Shown one piece after another: positions 45,816-57,775 of a stretch of DNA of 64,000 nucleotides; positions within the stretch are counted from its first letter, which is position 1, and each line of letters begins with the position of its first letter. The position numbers and the translations under genes are program-made. Below the pieces are notes generated by a model. The model was not told the DNA's origin. It saw only the letters and a list, made by a program, of their open reading frames with translations, and made no database searches. The DNA comes from Fomes fomentarius (taxonomy: Eukaryota; Basidiomycota; Agaricomycetes; Polyporales; Polyporaceae), in NCBI GenBank assembly GCA_022606135.1, contig JABYQN010000006.1, positions 930,001-994,000 of the forward strand. Direction: 5' to 3'.

Positions 45816-46177
45816 CTATGACGAGGGAGCGGACTTGGCCCTACAAAGAGCGTGTCAGAGTTATGAGAAATCTGGTGAAACACGTGTAACGTACAGCTGG
45901 TAGTATGCGGCGACGAAAGGAATGGCGAAGCCAGTGACGAGGTAGGCAGTGACCTTGACACCAAACACGGCCTTCTTGTCGTAGTCGAAGGGAATGTGCT
46001 AAACAACAGAATCCACCGGAAGGCATACCACGTCAGCAACCCCCGCCTTCACCCGGCCCACATTCCTAGCAGATTCAAGCGCACCTTGTACTCGCCGTGC
46101 GCGAAACGCACGGGGGCGGCGCGCGAGCGGACAGCGACCTGGCGGAGGGGAGCAGCGGAGCGGGCGAGGAGGGACAT
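45816..46177 (-). CDS. COX8: Cytochrome c oxidase subunit VIII (COX8, VIIc type)
   Basis: Small nuclear-encoded subunit of mitochondrial complex IV. Exon 1 encodes the presequence MSLLARSAAPLRQVAVRSRA with a cleavage-type region, then RFAHGEYK. Exon 2 encodes HIPFDYDKKAVFGVKVTAYL and VTGFAIPFVAAYYQL, the single inner-membrane helix. A last exon adds AKSAPSS before TAG at 45816-45818. The product is about 75 residues. The pattern (basic presequence, short matrix segment, one helix) matches fungal COX8. Two introns are inferred. It lies 3'-to-3' with the Dicer gene, whose stop is 254 bp away. Confidence 0.87.
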
Positions 46178-47539
46178 GGCGGTCGTGCGTGAGGGATGCG
46201 TGGGAATGATGCATGGCCCGCGGGCTGCATGATATCGTGCCAGCGAGCCACGCCGTATCAGGCAGCCGCCCCCCGAAAACTGCTGCCTCGGACGTCGATT
46301 GGAACGGCGAACTACCCACCAGCCAATCACCGTGCAGAACGTCTCCCAATCGTCGGCGCTCCTCCGCGTCCAATGATCGGCCTACAAATATAAGCGCTGG
46401 ATCTCGCAGGCCAACCGCCCCCGCGCGTCCGTATACGTCCGAAGCGCGCCGAGCGCTTTACCTAGCCGATGCGGCCGATGGCATTCCGTCCCTTCAACGA
46501 CTGTCAGTGTGCGTGTTGAATTCAGAGTGCAGACTCAAGGTCGGGTCGATGGTTATGCGTTGGTCGGGGTTACTGAAACACTGAATTTGAACAAGATAGA
46601 TCGAAGCACACGTACGCATACACGCCTCAGCGTCCACCATGTCCCCGCCATGAGGGGAACAGACACTCGCCGAAAGTCCAGCTGGGCGATTGTAGCGTAA
46701 TACAACGCTGATTGGCCCGGCCGCCTCATGCCTCTGCAAGGCCATCCTCTTGACCACCAGACGTCAATAAGTCGTCCTTGTTGGTCTTTATGTTCTGCAA
46801 GCAAGCGATGATACTCGCAGGATGACTTATCGGAGCTACCTGGTCCGTGCGCACGTATTGGTGCTATATAATCCTTCTCCCCGCATCTGCGATCCTCATT
46901 CTTGTGCTCGGGCACGTACTGGCACCAGTGAGGTCTTTACCGAGGTCCAGTCTTTTGCTGATTGCAAATTACACATCCGAAATCGTTTGTTAGCTTCGGC
47001 TTGCAGCAATTTTTGGCAAACATCCAACCCAATGACGACCTTCACTTGTGGTCGGAGGGTTCCTTCTACAGTACTTTACGGGCAATTATATATCTTGTTC
47101 TCTTTCATCATCTGCGTGAACGGCCTGAGTTCATGACTTTCTCTTTTATGAACGATTTTGTAAGCGGAGCCAATTGTCATGGCTTTGGTCACACTATATG
47201 GATCTCCTTGCTCTGGAATGTCATGACGAGCAGAATAACTCAGTTACGCACCCATCTAGAAGCAAATTTCTAAGGTCCCTCGTTTGCCACAGAACGTAGT
47301 CATCGTCTCGGACGACAGTTTGAACATGTATCGCACTGTCTACATTGTGGATATCGATCCGACTCTATTTATTATGCCTTGATGCATAGTATATAAAGCC
47401 GCAATTGCGACAATTAGCTATGCGTGTAGATGGTATTGTAGATGCTATCTTCCACGGGTCGTCGTAGTATGGGTCGTCGTAGTGTGGGTCATCAGAACTC
47501 AGAATATGTCCAAGTAACCCCCGGAGGCGATGGAAACCT
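46178..47539. other. Gene-poor stretch, nothing confident
   Basis: This 1.36-kb region lies between COX8 and the MFS gene 3' end. A plus-strand open frame at 46962-47273 (103 codons, TTG first codon) contains FVSFGLQQFLANIQPNDDLH and EFMTFSFMNDFVSGANCHGF but has no ATG, partner exon or recognisable family. The left 200 bp hold the COX8 promoter. Confidence 0.35.
47456..47500. repeat. Short 15-bp tandem repeat
   Basis: Two exact-but-one-base copies of GGGTCGTCGTAGTAT (47456-47470, 47471-47485) are followed by a partial third copy. It lies just past the MFS stop codon, probably in its 3' UTR. Confidence 0.7.
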
Positions 47540-49596
47540 TTATGCCACCGCGAAACGTGAATTCTGGCGCAACCTCCCACCAATTTTGTAGAAGATGAAT
47601 CTGCATATACATATTCAGCCAACTAGCCCAGGAGGGCTTGAGGCACACAGAGCACTCACGGTAGAGGTGCCATAAGCGTACACAGCCCCGCCAGCAGCGC
47701 GGTCGCACCAACGGTGCCGAGGCGGTCGTACATCTGCGCAGCGAATAGAGGGAACACAGCGGCAAATATCGAGCGCAACGCGCTGTTCGCTGCCATCGCG
47801 CTCGCAGCGATCGGGCGATATGCAGTGACGAGGTACGTGAACACGGCCGTGTAGATGAAAACGACTCCAGTCCCGAACGGAATGGAACCGATGATAGGCC
47901 CTATCCAGTGTACTCCCTTAAACGTGGTGAAGGCAATGATGTACAGACCTAGGATTTGGCGTCAGTTCCAGTCACACGGAAGAACGGCGAACGAGAGCTT
48001 GCCTAAGGGAGCGAGGATACCGCCCACTTTGCCAGGTATCAGTCGCATTTCTGGGGGAGGGTTTCCATTGTGCTTCTTAGCCTCAAGCGCGAACAGCCTG
48101 TTCCACAAAGGCTGAGTAGCCAAGCCGATGACCATGCCCAAGCCGATGCCTAGGAAACTCAGGCCTACGGACTGCACGTTGAACCCATGCAGTTGCTCGA
48201 AAATGATTGGAAAAGCCTGGAACGCCAGATACAGGATTCCCAGAAGCAATGCAGACCAAGTGTCGAGGGCGAGTGCCATACGGTCGAAGATGAGCAGCTC
48301 TAGAAAAGGTCGACACAATAAGTACTGATTGCAAATGGTTTTATCCCCGGAGCGACGTACTAAAAGGCGTGGATATGCTAAAGAGGAGCATATGGAATAG
48401 ACTGTGTTCTTGAATTTCGATAGGGGCGCGATATTTCTCGTTTCCTGCCTTGCGCAATCTACCCTGTGTTCAGTATTCGAACAATGGTCATGTACATGTA
48501 TTAATCACTTTTGGGCCTTGTGCTTGAGGATAACGGGAGCATAGGTCTCGGGAACGCACTGGGTGTAGTGGTGTGAGTTTCATCACCGCGTGGAAAAGGA
48601 TTGCGCTTTGACATACAGTGAACAGGAAGACAATCTGGACGAATTGCCAGATGAGTAGCGTGCGGTAACACCACCTCCAGTCCGCGTGCTAGACATGCAT
48701 GAATACGCTAAGTATAGAACACAATTCGTGAGGACGAGGCGTACTTGAGTGATGAACCTAGTGACAGAACCAATGAGCACATCTACCTACCAATCATTGA
48801 CAGCGGCTTACCCTCCTATCAGAGGACCGACAACAGGACCAATGAAGGGCGAAATCGTATATACAGCCATAGGGCTATAAGATCCGGTCAGTGTTACTGC
48901 TTTGCATTAAGTTCCAACACTCACGCAGCAACGTTGTCATTGTCGAACAGGTCGCTGACACTTCCGCCTGCGACGCTAAGGAACGCAGCTCCACACAGAC
49001 CGGTGAGGAAACGGAAGACAAGGAAGGTCGCTGTATACAGCATGATCTTGAGCGACGCAAAGATCGTGGCGGACATTGAATGAACGTACCGATGTCCGGA
49101 GGGAATGCAGTAGGCCAGGTGAGCGCGAAGAAGAAGACATACGATGTGCGGTAGATGATATTTCGCCCATATAGCTCAGATAGCGGGCCGACGACCAAAG
49201 GCCCGATGCCTAATCCCAACACGTACAGACTGATGCTGAGGATGGTCACTTCATGGGAGGTGTGCAAGTCTTCCGCAAGCCCAGTCTCCGTGAACGCAGC
49301 CTACGGGGCCGGAAACCCAGATTAAGAGTTAATGAGCCACAGATGCTAGATGCAAGGTTCAATGAACGCACGACAGAAGACGCGAACGTCGCGCACAGGG
49401 AAGATAAGCTGATGGTGAGAACGGCGAGCCACTTCCTCCACAAGGCCAGGCGTTTTGGGTCGTCCTCTGGCTCGAGCTGGACGAGGTACGGATCGGACTC
49501 TTCCTCTCGCTCAAGCTCTTTCTTAGGCACCGGCGCGCTCTTCTCGACGTCTCGATCATTGCTGGAGAGAGTGGCTGTCTCCGAACGGGAACCCAT
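47540..49596 (-). CDS. MFS transporter, drug:H+ antiporter (DHA1) type
   Basis: Twelve-helix major facilitator of the fungal DHA1 (multidrug/polyamine) group. The N-terminal cytosolic part is [20 protein letters not shown] with an acidic run and [20 protein letters not shown] leading into helix 1. [20 protein letters not shown] and [18 protein letters not shown] contain the family motif A (G-P-L-S-E-x-Y-G-R). Then come [35 protein letters not shown] (motif C-like antiporter signature), [20 protein letters not shown] and [13 protein letters not shown]. The C-terminal half has [40 protein letters not shown] and [20 protein letters not shown]. It ends [19 protein letters not shown]. About ten introns; stop at 47540-47542. 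The substrate cannot be inferred. Confidence 0.87.
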
Positions 49597-50283
49597 CGTA
49601 GAGTGAATGGTCGCGTAGCGTCCTAGCGGGCTGGAGGAACTGAACAGACACGCAGGGAACCGACCGGGGTTCCAGGAGCCGATTGACGTTTTATAGCATT
49701 CACGATTAGAAGCATGACGGGTGGTGAACGGTGAGCGCGTGAGAGTACGGCCAGACGGAACGGAGCGGCGGGGCAAGACTCTCAGTCAGCAGCAGTCAGC
49801 AGCCTCGGTTTTATCAACGGAGTCAATGTCCGCCAATCGCGCGTCTTCTCTCGCTCATCCGTAGTTGAATTTTCCCCATCTTTAGCTTTCAGTATGTCCA
49901 CCAACCCAGTGAACATTGCAAGAGGGAGACCTACAGAGAGCCCGATTCGTGTCTATTGTTAGGGACGGATTCAAGATCTCGCAGCTGTTCAACCTTTAAC
50001 CTTCAACAGGGGATGCTCGCAGTGGAACAAGCCTCGAATTAGGACTCGAGTTACCCATCAGTCAGATTCGCCTTACAGTGCAAGGCGAATGGATGACATA
50101 TTCGTTAGTTTCACACAACAGTCGATACCTGTTGTGTTCTGTACGACATCAGACCTCCGTCTCATCGTGAGCCGGACACAAGGTATGTATTATCTCACAC
50201 CCCTCCCGCCAACATGACAACAGCGGCAGGGAGGACTGAGATGGAACGTACAATAGAGCACTCATCACTTCCTTCCCGCACGT
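49597..50283. other. Intergenic, nothing recognised
   Basis: The 687 bp between the MFS start and the uL24m stop should hold the MFS promoter. Only short open frames are present and no regulatory motif was recognised. Confidence 0.45.
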
Positions 50284-51585
50284 CTATGCCGTAGCAGCCG
50301 GCTTGCCCGAGGGCGGGAGGATCTGGTTCTGCGCATCCGCGAGCACCAAGTTGCGCAGCTTCTCGTTCCTCCTCACGACCTTGCGAGCCTTGCGCCTCGC
50401 CTTCCTCTCTAGGCGCGCCTCCGCACCGCGGTTCCTCCACCTGCGCTTCAGCTCCGTCTTGCGCTCGTCGACGAGGTGCTGCTGCCACTTCCATGTCGCT
50501 TCGGCCTTCGCCTCGCGCTTCGTGCGCCCAGCCAGGTTCGCGTACTCGGCCTGGATGAATTCCTGGAGGAGCGCTTTCCCGCGGGCCTGGAAGGCTTGCC
50601 AGCGAGCCTGCTTCTTGGCGCGACTGTGCGGGTTCGACAGCTCCGCTTGAAGGTACACCTCGACAGCTGCTGAAGAGGGCACTGAGACCTTGTCGGGTTT
50701 TGAGAGAGACGTGATGTACTCTTGCTCGTCGGGTATTCGAGGAGCAGGTGAGAGGAGAGTGGAAGGTAGGGGTGGAGGGGTGTACGTGACTTCCTTCACA
50801 GCATCTTCAGTCGTGTCGTATGCACTCGCTGAAGTGCAGGTGAGTCTTCACTATAAGAGTCGACTGCGGAGGTACGTACGTTCAGGCCGTGTCACGGCGC
50901 TCCGTTTCGGCCACGGAATTCTGAGGGATACATGGGTGTCTGGAGAATAATTGGGAAGGTGGGGTGTCGTGTTGATCGCGTATCGTCTCCAAATCCAGTA
51001 CCCTCCTGTTTTGTAAAAGTAAGGCTCGGACGTCGTGACACGCGTGGCGAATACGCTAGGCACGCACGAACAGTTCAGTTCAGTGACAACATTCTGACAA
51101 GAGTTGGGAACGCATACTTCAGGGTCTTGGGCTCGGTCTCGTCACCCTTAGGTGGGTACTCGTACTTTCCAACCAGTAGTTGACACTGAGAGTAAGGCAC
51201 CGACAACCCTGTTGGCGCATTCGCTTGCGGCACGTAGCCCTATGCATCCCGACCAGTCAACTACCTCGATGGGAATACATGAGGTTGTGTTACTCACTGC
51301 CTTGTTGATCTCCCTCTTCAATATTACCCTATTGCTGAGCTTGTTCACCCTGAACACCTCGTGCACCGTGCCCTTCGTGTCGCCCCTCAGCTTCACAAAG
51401 TCTCCCGGGACGATATTCCAGTATTGGATTCTGTCCTTTGGCTTCGTATCCTTGGGCCTGGATTGTCCAGGCAGCAACGGCCCACGGACGAGGAAACGCG
51501 GCACGGGCAGCAAGTGTCGAAAATTCCGCGTGAAGGCTTGAGTTGTGACCGCATAGGCCAGCTCCTTCGCCGAGATAGTAGCCAT
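50284..51585 (-). CDS. MRPL40: Mitochondrial large-subunit ribosomal protein uL24m
   Basis: Mitochondrial ribosomal protein uL24 with a KOW domain. The start MATISAKELAYAVTTQAFTR is followed by LLPVPRFLVRGPLLPGQSRP. The KOW part reads QYWNIVPGDFVKLRGDTKGT and VHEVFRVNKLSNRVILKREI. An intron leads to CQLLVGKYEYPPKGDETEPK, then VFATRVTTSEPYFYKTGGYW and IWRRYAINTTPHLPNYSP, the fungal-type extension. The last, large exon (50284 to about 50840) encodes a long basic Arg/Lys/Ala-rich helical tail with WQAFQARGKALLQEFIQAEY and RLERKARRKARKVVRRNEKL. The two open frames at 50284-50799 and 51148-51585 are parts of this one gene; splice phases through GTACGT and GTATGC donors connect them. The ATG is at 51583-51585. 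Confidence 0.82.
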
Positions 51586-51997
51586 GGCGCAAGAGAACCG
51601 GACAGACGTGCCGCCGACGCAGATGTCTAGTGGGGAGGGAAGATACCGATGAGTCTTGCACACAAGTCCAAGTAGCACGAAGGAGCCGAATCCAGCGCGA
51701 CAGCTCAGAATCTCGGCCAATGTCTTACGTAAGCATGTGAAACGCGCACACGCGACCGCGTTCCCCACGCGTCGCGTCTTGCATCCAAGTTCATTCATTC
51801 CATAAGTTGTGCAGTCGTGTATGATGCGTAATACAAAGGAATAGGAAACCATGTTCTTCCAAAACAATACAAAATACCATAGAATACAACACATCTCATG
51901 TCGTTCACTCTACCGTGACTCAACTCACAGGCAAGCCCACACGTGCTGCTGTGCCATTCCATGCCGTGGATGAGCTCGGCTCCTCTGCTTCCAACGT

Positions 51998-54291
51998 CTA
52001 CACATCCAAAAAGTCAGCCAACTCGTCTTGGACACGAAGAGGTTCACGCACCTCCAAGAGCATGCCCACGACCCCATCGACTTCCTCTGGGGATATGCCG
52101 CCACAACCAGCAGCGATGAGTCGTCGGTACTCGACCATCCTGCCACCAGTCCCCGCTTCTGCCTGGAACTTGACCAGGTGATCGAACATGTCTTTCCGAC
52201 GCGCACGGTGCCCCGTCAGCTCCTCCCGCAACCTCTCGCACTCCTTGCGCAACGTCTCCGGATCGGAAGGGATGTTAGCATAGAGCTCGTGGAGATCCGA
52301 TATAGGCTCCCCGGCAGAGACAAGCTGTCCACCAGCAGCCTCTCGGATCGCGCGCTCGCGTTCCTCCTCGTCCTTCACCCACTTCTCCCAGCCCAGCCGG
52401 CTCCGCTTCCCCATCTTCCCCCTGAGTTCCTCCTCAAGCTGAGCGACGGCTTGTTGCGCCACCGGGAGGCTCTGCGCCTGCGTCTTGAGATGCGTGACGG
52501 TCCGTTGAGACTCGAGGATTTCGGACTGGATGTTATTGAGAAGGGCGTTCGCCTGCGTGAGATCACGGTCCTTCTCCTTCAACTCCTGGTCGAAAGCCGC
52601 GGCGAGGCTCTCGAGCATCATCGTGATGTCGCCAACACAGCGCGTCGCGGCTTTCTGACCCGTCACAGAGTAATGTAATGATGGACGTTCGGACTGCGTC
52701 AAGAGCGCGTAGGTCGACACTCCGTTGGCGACCGTGCCATCAGGATTTCGTAAGGGTAGCTGGCGTGAAGGGAGAACGGGGGAGGAGCGGAAGCGTTCGT
52801 CTTCGAGGATATAGTCCTCGGTGGTCTTCCCATCCCGATTGGCAATCTTGGGATCCGCACCATGGTCCAGAAGAAGCTTCACCAGGCGTTTACTCCGACA
52901 CCTAGCAGCCATGGTCAGGGCAGTCTCTCCATCCTCATCTTGGAAGTTGATAATGTCCGCGAGCTCCCGTGGATAGTCGGCGAGTCGTTGTAGGACGGTC
53001 TCCATGTAGTAACGAGCAGCATGCGTCTTACCCTTCGACATCGCGACATCTACGATGTGATGGAAAACGGTACGATTACTGTTGTCGATGTTGAGCGTGG
53101 ACCGATGGAGGAGTTCGTACAACTCGGGAAATTTTCGGACGTCATAGTTGTTTGCGAACATGACACTGCGCATAAGGGCCGTCTGACCTGCCTTGTTGAC
53201 CTTGTAGATGTCTGCACCAGCAGTGAGCAGTAATTTGACTATGCGTATGCGACCCATGGCGCTTGCCCAGTGTAATGCGGTGTGGCCATCGTCGTCGATC
53301 GCCATGTTCGGGTCGAAGTTAGGAGGAGGGTTAATCAGGATTTCGGGTATCTGGTTGGAGTCTGAGATGAAGTATTCGAGGATCTGGTCACCGTACGTAG
53401 CCTGGTCCGCGCCGTTGGCCCCGTAGGCCTCAATCTCGGATTCTTCTTCCTCATCCGCCTGTCGGCGCTTCCTCTTGCGGCTTGGCATGGGGGAGGGAGA
53501 TCGGTCGTCTTCGCCCACGGCATTTGAGGCAGATGCGGAAGGGCCAGGGCTACTGCGAATAGGTGATGGTGTCCGTGAACTTGAAGACGCTTCTGAAGGC
53601 GAAGGCGTCATTGTTCCGTCTTCGGAACCGCGTACAGACAAAGTTTCGACATCTGAGCCGTCGCCGTCCTGTCCTGTTCGTTTTGAGGACCTAGTGCTGA
53701 CGATAGACTCGGGCTTTGGCTCACCACCACGACGTATGCTCGCCTTGGAGGACTGGGCAGAGACGAGGTGCTTTGGGGCTAAAGGGGGGCTCTTCGCTTC
53801 GGGTTGGAAGTCAATGATAGCACGCAGTGCAACTTCGCATCCGTACTGCCTGCTAAGTGTCAATCCCCTTTCCAGGGGTATCCACGTGCCTTGAGAGTAT
53901 CAGCAAAGGTGGAGAAAGCGTGCAAAGACATCGTAGGGACTGACCTTGATATTTGCCATAGCCACCCTGGACTTTCTCGTGCTCCCCCTTTTGCACCTCT
54001 CGCTCCAAAATACGCGTTCTTTGTGGCTTGTCAAACCCAGCGACCTTGAGAATCTGCGTCGCGTTGAGCCAGGAGTCGGAGCGCCTGCGCATCACAGCGA
54101 CGCCTTTGCACATCCTACCGAACGATTGAGCCAAAGGTTACGCGCAGTACGCGTCAGTCAGCGTACATTTCATAGACCGGTATGCCACTGTACGTGGCCT
54201 GCAGAAAATGGGGCGGCATGTCATTCAGTATTGCGAGATGGCAATGATGACTGTAGCTGGGGCTTACCTTGAAAATCTGGTTGTCCGGCAT
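51998..54291 (-). CDS. MBP1: MBF-type APSES/ankyrin cell-cycle transcription factor
   Basis: DNA-binding subunit of the MBF/SBF complex that drives G1/S genes through MCB (ACGCGT) elements. It starts [12 protein letters not shown] across an intron. The APSES/KilA-N domain contains [56 protein letters not shown] and [18 protein letters not shown] Ser-rich linker with a basic PSRKRKRRQ cluster follows. The ankyrin region has [40 protein letters not shown], and [20 protein letters not shown] with [19 protein letters not shown]. The C-terminal third is coiled coil ([33 protein letters not shown]), the region that binds Swi6-type partners. The stop is at 51998-52000. Most of the protein is a single exon; the 5' end has about four introns. 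It is divergent from CDC14. Confidence 0.92.
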
Positions 54292-54439
54292 TGTCCTAAC
54301 CGATGTTGGAAGTCGTGTGGAGAAGGTTTATGCGGAGTGTGTGCTGGTACCTGGTAGAAGAAGTACGGAGTCGGGCGATTCGTCAAGGAGCGAAGAGATG
54401 GGAGTATCTCCTGGCTAGTGCTTGACGCGCCCGCTGTTG

Positions 54440-54445
54440 ACGCGT
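54440..54445. promoter_or_regulatory. MCB box (ACGCGT), copy 1
   Basis: Perfect palindromic ACGCGT, the MluI cell-cycle box bound by MBF, 149 bp upstream of the MBF start codon. It sits in the context TTGACGCGTTAG. Confidence 0.6.
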
Positions 54446-54472
54446 TAGCGCCCGTGTCTAGCTCTCACGAGC

Positions 54473-54478
54473 ACGCGT
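54473..54478. promoter_or_regulatory. MCB box (ACGCGT), copy 2
   Basis: Second perfect ACGCGT, 33 bp from the first, in the context GAGCACGCGTCATG. The close pairing is typical of functional MCB clusters. Confidence 0.6.
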
Positions 54479-55037
54479 CATGCCCACCCTCTCCAGAACA
54501 GAACTCCGGTCTGCTTCGCGACAATGATACGAGTTTGAACTGTGCTTGCCTCATACTGTTCTGTTCAAGTCTGTGCGGACTTATGTGTCGCATCCTCATC
54601 TTCGCTATGTTCCAGTGGGGTATTGGCCACAAGCGCGGCGGTGGCCACTGGCTCGACCTGGTGCCGCTCGACTCGGAGCTGAAAGCCTGAAACAACGTTA
54701 ACGCAACCAAACGCCGCTCCTTGTTCTCAGCCTCCGTTACACTCCGTCCTACTGTTTCATCTAGACTTGCGGTAATGAAGTACATTCACTGCACACGCGC
54801 CAGACCTTCTATCAACCCTCTTTGATTTCTGGCGCGACGGAGTTGTGACGCGAGAACGCACGTACGAGGGTAGGCGACCGCGTGTCAATCACGTGACCAT
54901 GTCTGTTAGACGAACTCAACTCGCCCCGTTCGGTCAGTCGCGCGACTGTCTCTTGCTTCCGAGCCTCCACCCCGTCCATCGTCCACAATACTTTCGACGA
55001 CATCTCTAGTCCATTCTGTGTGTGGTGCCCATAACCG

Positions 55038-57303
55038 ATGATATCGTCTTGCGAGCCTCTGTGCCACTTCGGGGGGAGGTCAGTTCCCTTCGTTCTCACG
55101 CATCCGCGATGAGCTCAGTGGTTTGCTGACGGTGGTTACACCTAGGTTGTATTTTACCTCTTTCCCTCATCCTGCGCCAAGGGCAGATGCCATCAACGAG
55201 GCGGCTAAAGATCCTGCCAACAACCCAGATGTCCGAGGAGCACCGAGAGGATCATCTTCGGCCACTCTGGACGGCGACCTGAAGTATTGGTACTTCACCA
55301 TTGACGACCAATTACTCTATCTCTCGTTCTTCCAGGACTGGGGCCCGTTGAATCTGGCTATGGTCTACAAGGCATGCATCTTGATCCATGAGATCCTGCA
55401 GGTATGTTCTACATCGCGTCCTCCAACACCTTCTCTTCACATGGCCCTGGACGTGTTCAGGACCCTGCCATCATGTCGTACCGTATAGTGCTCTACTCCT
55501 CGAGCGACCCTCGCAAGAAAGCAAATGCTGCTCTGCTCATGGCTCTTTACGTGGTGTGTAGCATCCTGTGTGGTTGTTTTATCACATCCGCTGATGTGCT
55601 ACAGATGATCGTGCAACAACGCCCGCCATGGGAAGCCTTTCATCCAATCGCAGAGCTGGAGTTCATGCCTTTCCGAGATGCTGGACGGGGACGGTCAGAC
55701 TTCAACCTCAGTATCCAGGATTGTCTCTGGGGCATATACAAGGCTATGCAGAATGGCCTTTGTGACATGAACGAGTTCGACATCGAGGACTACGAGTATT
55801 ATGAGAAGGTGGAGAATGGTGATTGGAACTGGTTAACTCCCAATTTCATCGCGTTCGCATCCCCCGTCGACCCGACATGGATCAAACGGGAGAAGGAGAA
55901 GAGAGAGCAGGAGAACCAAGCAATCGCGCCTCCAAGCTCGCCAACCAAGGCCGTGGCTCTTCAACGAAAGCTACCAACCCCATTCCAGAATTGCCTAGAC
56001 TACTTCGAGCGGCAAGGAGTCAAGCTTGTCGTGCGACTCAACAACCCGCTCTATGACGCCCAAGTCTTTCGAGACCGTGGAATCAACCACACAGAACTAT
56101 ACTTTGACGACGGCACGAATCCAACTGACGACATCGTACGAATGTTCATCGACATGGCAGACGAGGTGATTGAAAGCGGGGGAGTAGTAGCGGTTCATGT
56201 AAGTATATGCAACAAACGGGTACCTGTATGACTAACGACACTCCGCCGCTCAGTGCAAAGCGGGGTTGGGAAGGACAGGAACACTCATCGGAGCGTATCT
56301 GGTCTGGAAGTACGGCTTCACAGCATCCGAAGCGATCGCGTTCATGCGCATCGTTCGACCTGGCAGCGTGGTCGGGCCGCAGCAGCAATACATGTACCTC
56401 AAGCAACTGGAGTGGACCAAATGGGCTGCGGTAGACGAGATGCGCAAGCTACAGCAGGCAGCCGTTCTCACCGCTACCAAGGTTGTCGCTCCCGTGACAC
56501 CCCCTGCAGAAACCGAAGACGAGATGGATGTCTTCACCGAGACCACTACAACCACGGTCGTGATGACTTCAACTGGTTCTGCGGGCCCCGTACCTCCTGT
56601 CACACCCAGTAAACACGTTGCCGCTGCAGCTGCCAAGGCACATGCAATCGCCCCTCCAGGTCAACCTAGAAAGACACCTGCAGCCAAGAGGGTCGCATCA
56701 GACTCAGATGTGGAGGAAGATGACGTACTACCTGCACTTGGCGTTGCTCCTGCGCCCGTACGACGAACCAAGGTGAAGCCTGCGTCCGCAAGGTCAGCCT
56801 CTCAAAGAGTGCCCGCTTCTGAGCAGCGACCAACCCGCGTCACTCGGTCGGCTGCCACCGTGGCTGCCAAGAAGGTTAGCACTGCGCTCGGGAGTACAAA
56901 GACCAGCAAAGCGAACGGTCAACTACCGAACAAGATTCCTCGTCTTGCGAAGGACACCTCTGCCCGTGGTACTGTTACAGCGTCCAAGGCCGCTATTCTC
57001 CCATCCGCGCCCGCGGCGGCCCCCACGGGACGTCCCCTCCGACCAAGACAGCCAGGATCGCCAACACCGTCGCGTCTCCCGACTCTCGTGGGGAAGCGCG
57101 CCCATCACAATTCTACGGGATCCGTCCAAGAATCGCCGGCTGCTGCTGCTGCAATCGTTAAGGCTTCCATGGCCTCATCCGGCACATGGGTTGCAAACAA
57201 CGCCTCCTCCGTCGTCGTTCCTGCATCAAAGTCTGAGCGTCCAGGTTTGCGGAGCATCCGGCGACGGCGCAGCAGCTTCAGTGCAGCAGACGTGGTAGCA
57301 TAG
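55038..57303 (+). CDS. CDC14: CDC14 dual-specificity phosphatase
   Basis: Mitotic-exit phosphatase that reverses Cdk phosphorylation. The 5' end is rebuilt as [13 protein letters not shown] plus, across a GTCAGT...CCTAG intron, [20 protein letters not shown]; upstream of the ATG at 55038 a stop closes the frame. The N-terminal domain continues [40 protein letters not shown] and [20 protein letters not shown]. The catalytic domain has [56 protein letters not shown] and [20 protein letters not shown]. The P-loop [20 protein letters not shown] has its catalytic Cys near residue 328, with an intron falling right before it. [20 protein letters not shown] follows. The C-terminal 280 residues are disordered, Ala/Pro/Ser/Lys-rich, as in other fungi, and would carry regulatory sites. 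The stop is TAG at 57301-57303. Confidence 0.93.
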
Positions 57304-57775
57304 GATCCGGCGCGCGTGCTGGCCGAGCCGGTTTCGGACGTACGCTTTCTTTTCTGCTTTCCTATGAATCCCCATATTTCTCTTATCTCTGGTGTCAAAG
57401 GAAAATGACACCTACTTACACGTCCTTTCGTTTGTGAATATTTATCACTGTCATCGCACACCATTGAATCCCCTCGTTATCGTTGTCACGATCGTCATTC
57501 CTTGCATATCATCTTCCATCTTCATCCCCATCTACACCCTTCCCCTGTTGTCTATCGTCACTACATCCCCGGCACGTCACATCGTCGCTATCCCGTTCTC
57601 ACGAATGATCTATTCTAATTTACTGTCTATAGCTTTTGGCACATGCGTTGGCCGCAATCTGTACATCAGTATCTCGCATACAATGCACGTCAATGATGTT
57701 CTTGAATTATCCTTGCAAGTATTCCTTATAGCGTCACTACTAGCACAACAATGTGTTCTACACTGCGGACACCAC
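57304..57775. other. Convergent 3' spacer
   Basis: The 472 bp between the stops of CDC14 and uroporphyrinogen decarboxylase are T-rich on the plus strand. They contain no recognised gene; presumably they hold both 3' UTRs. Confidence 0.45.

Larger units (their letters stand above)
54292..55037. promoter_or_regulatory. Divergent promoter region MBF / CDC14
   Basis: This 746-bp region lies between the start codons of the MBF gene (minus) and CDC14 (plus). It contains two perfect MCB boxes listed separately, nearer the MBF side. Short open frames in it show no domain and are not called as genes. Confidence 0.55.

Noticed and set aside
46962..47273. 103-codon plus-strand open frame
   Set aside because: No ATG, no partner exons and no recognisable family; kept only as a note in the spacer entry.
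50284..50799. Separate basic hypothetical protein
   Set aside because: It is the last exon of uL24m; splice sites and phases connect it to the KOW-domain exons.
54418..54690. Small plus-strand ORF between MBF and CDC14
   Set aside because: It lies in the divergent promoter, its first codon is not ATG and it shows no domain.
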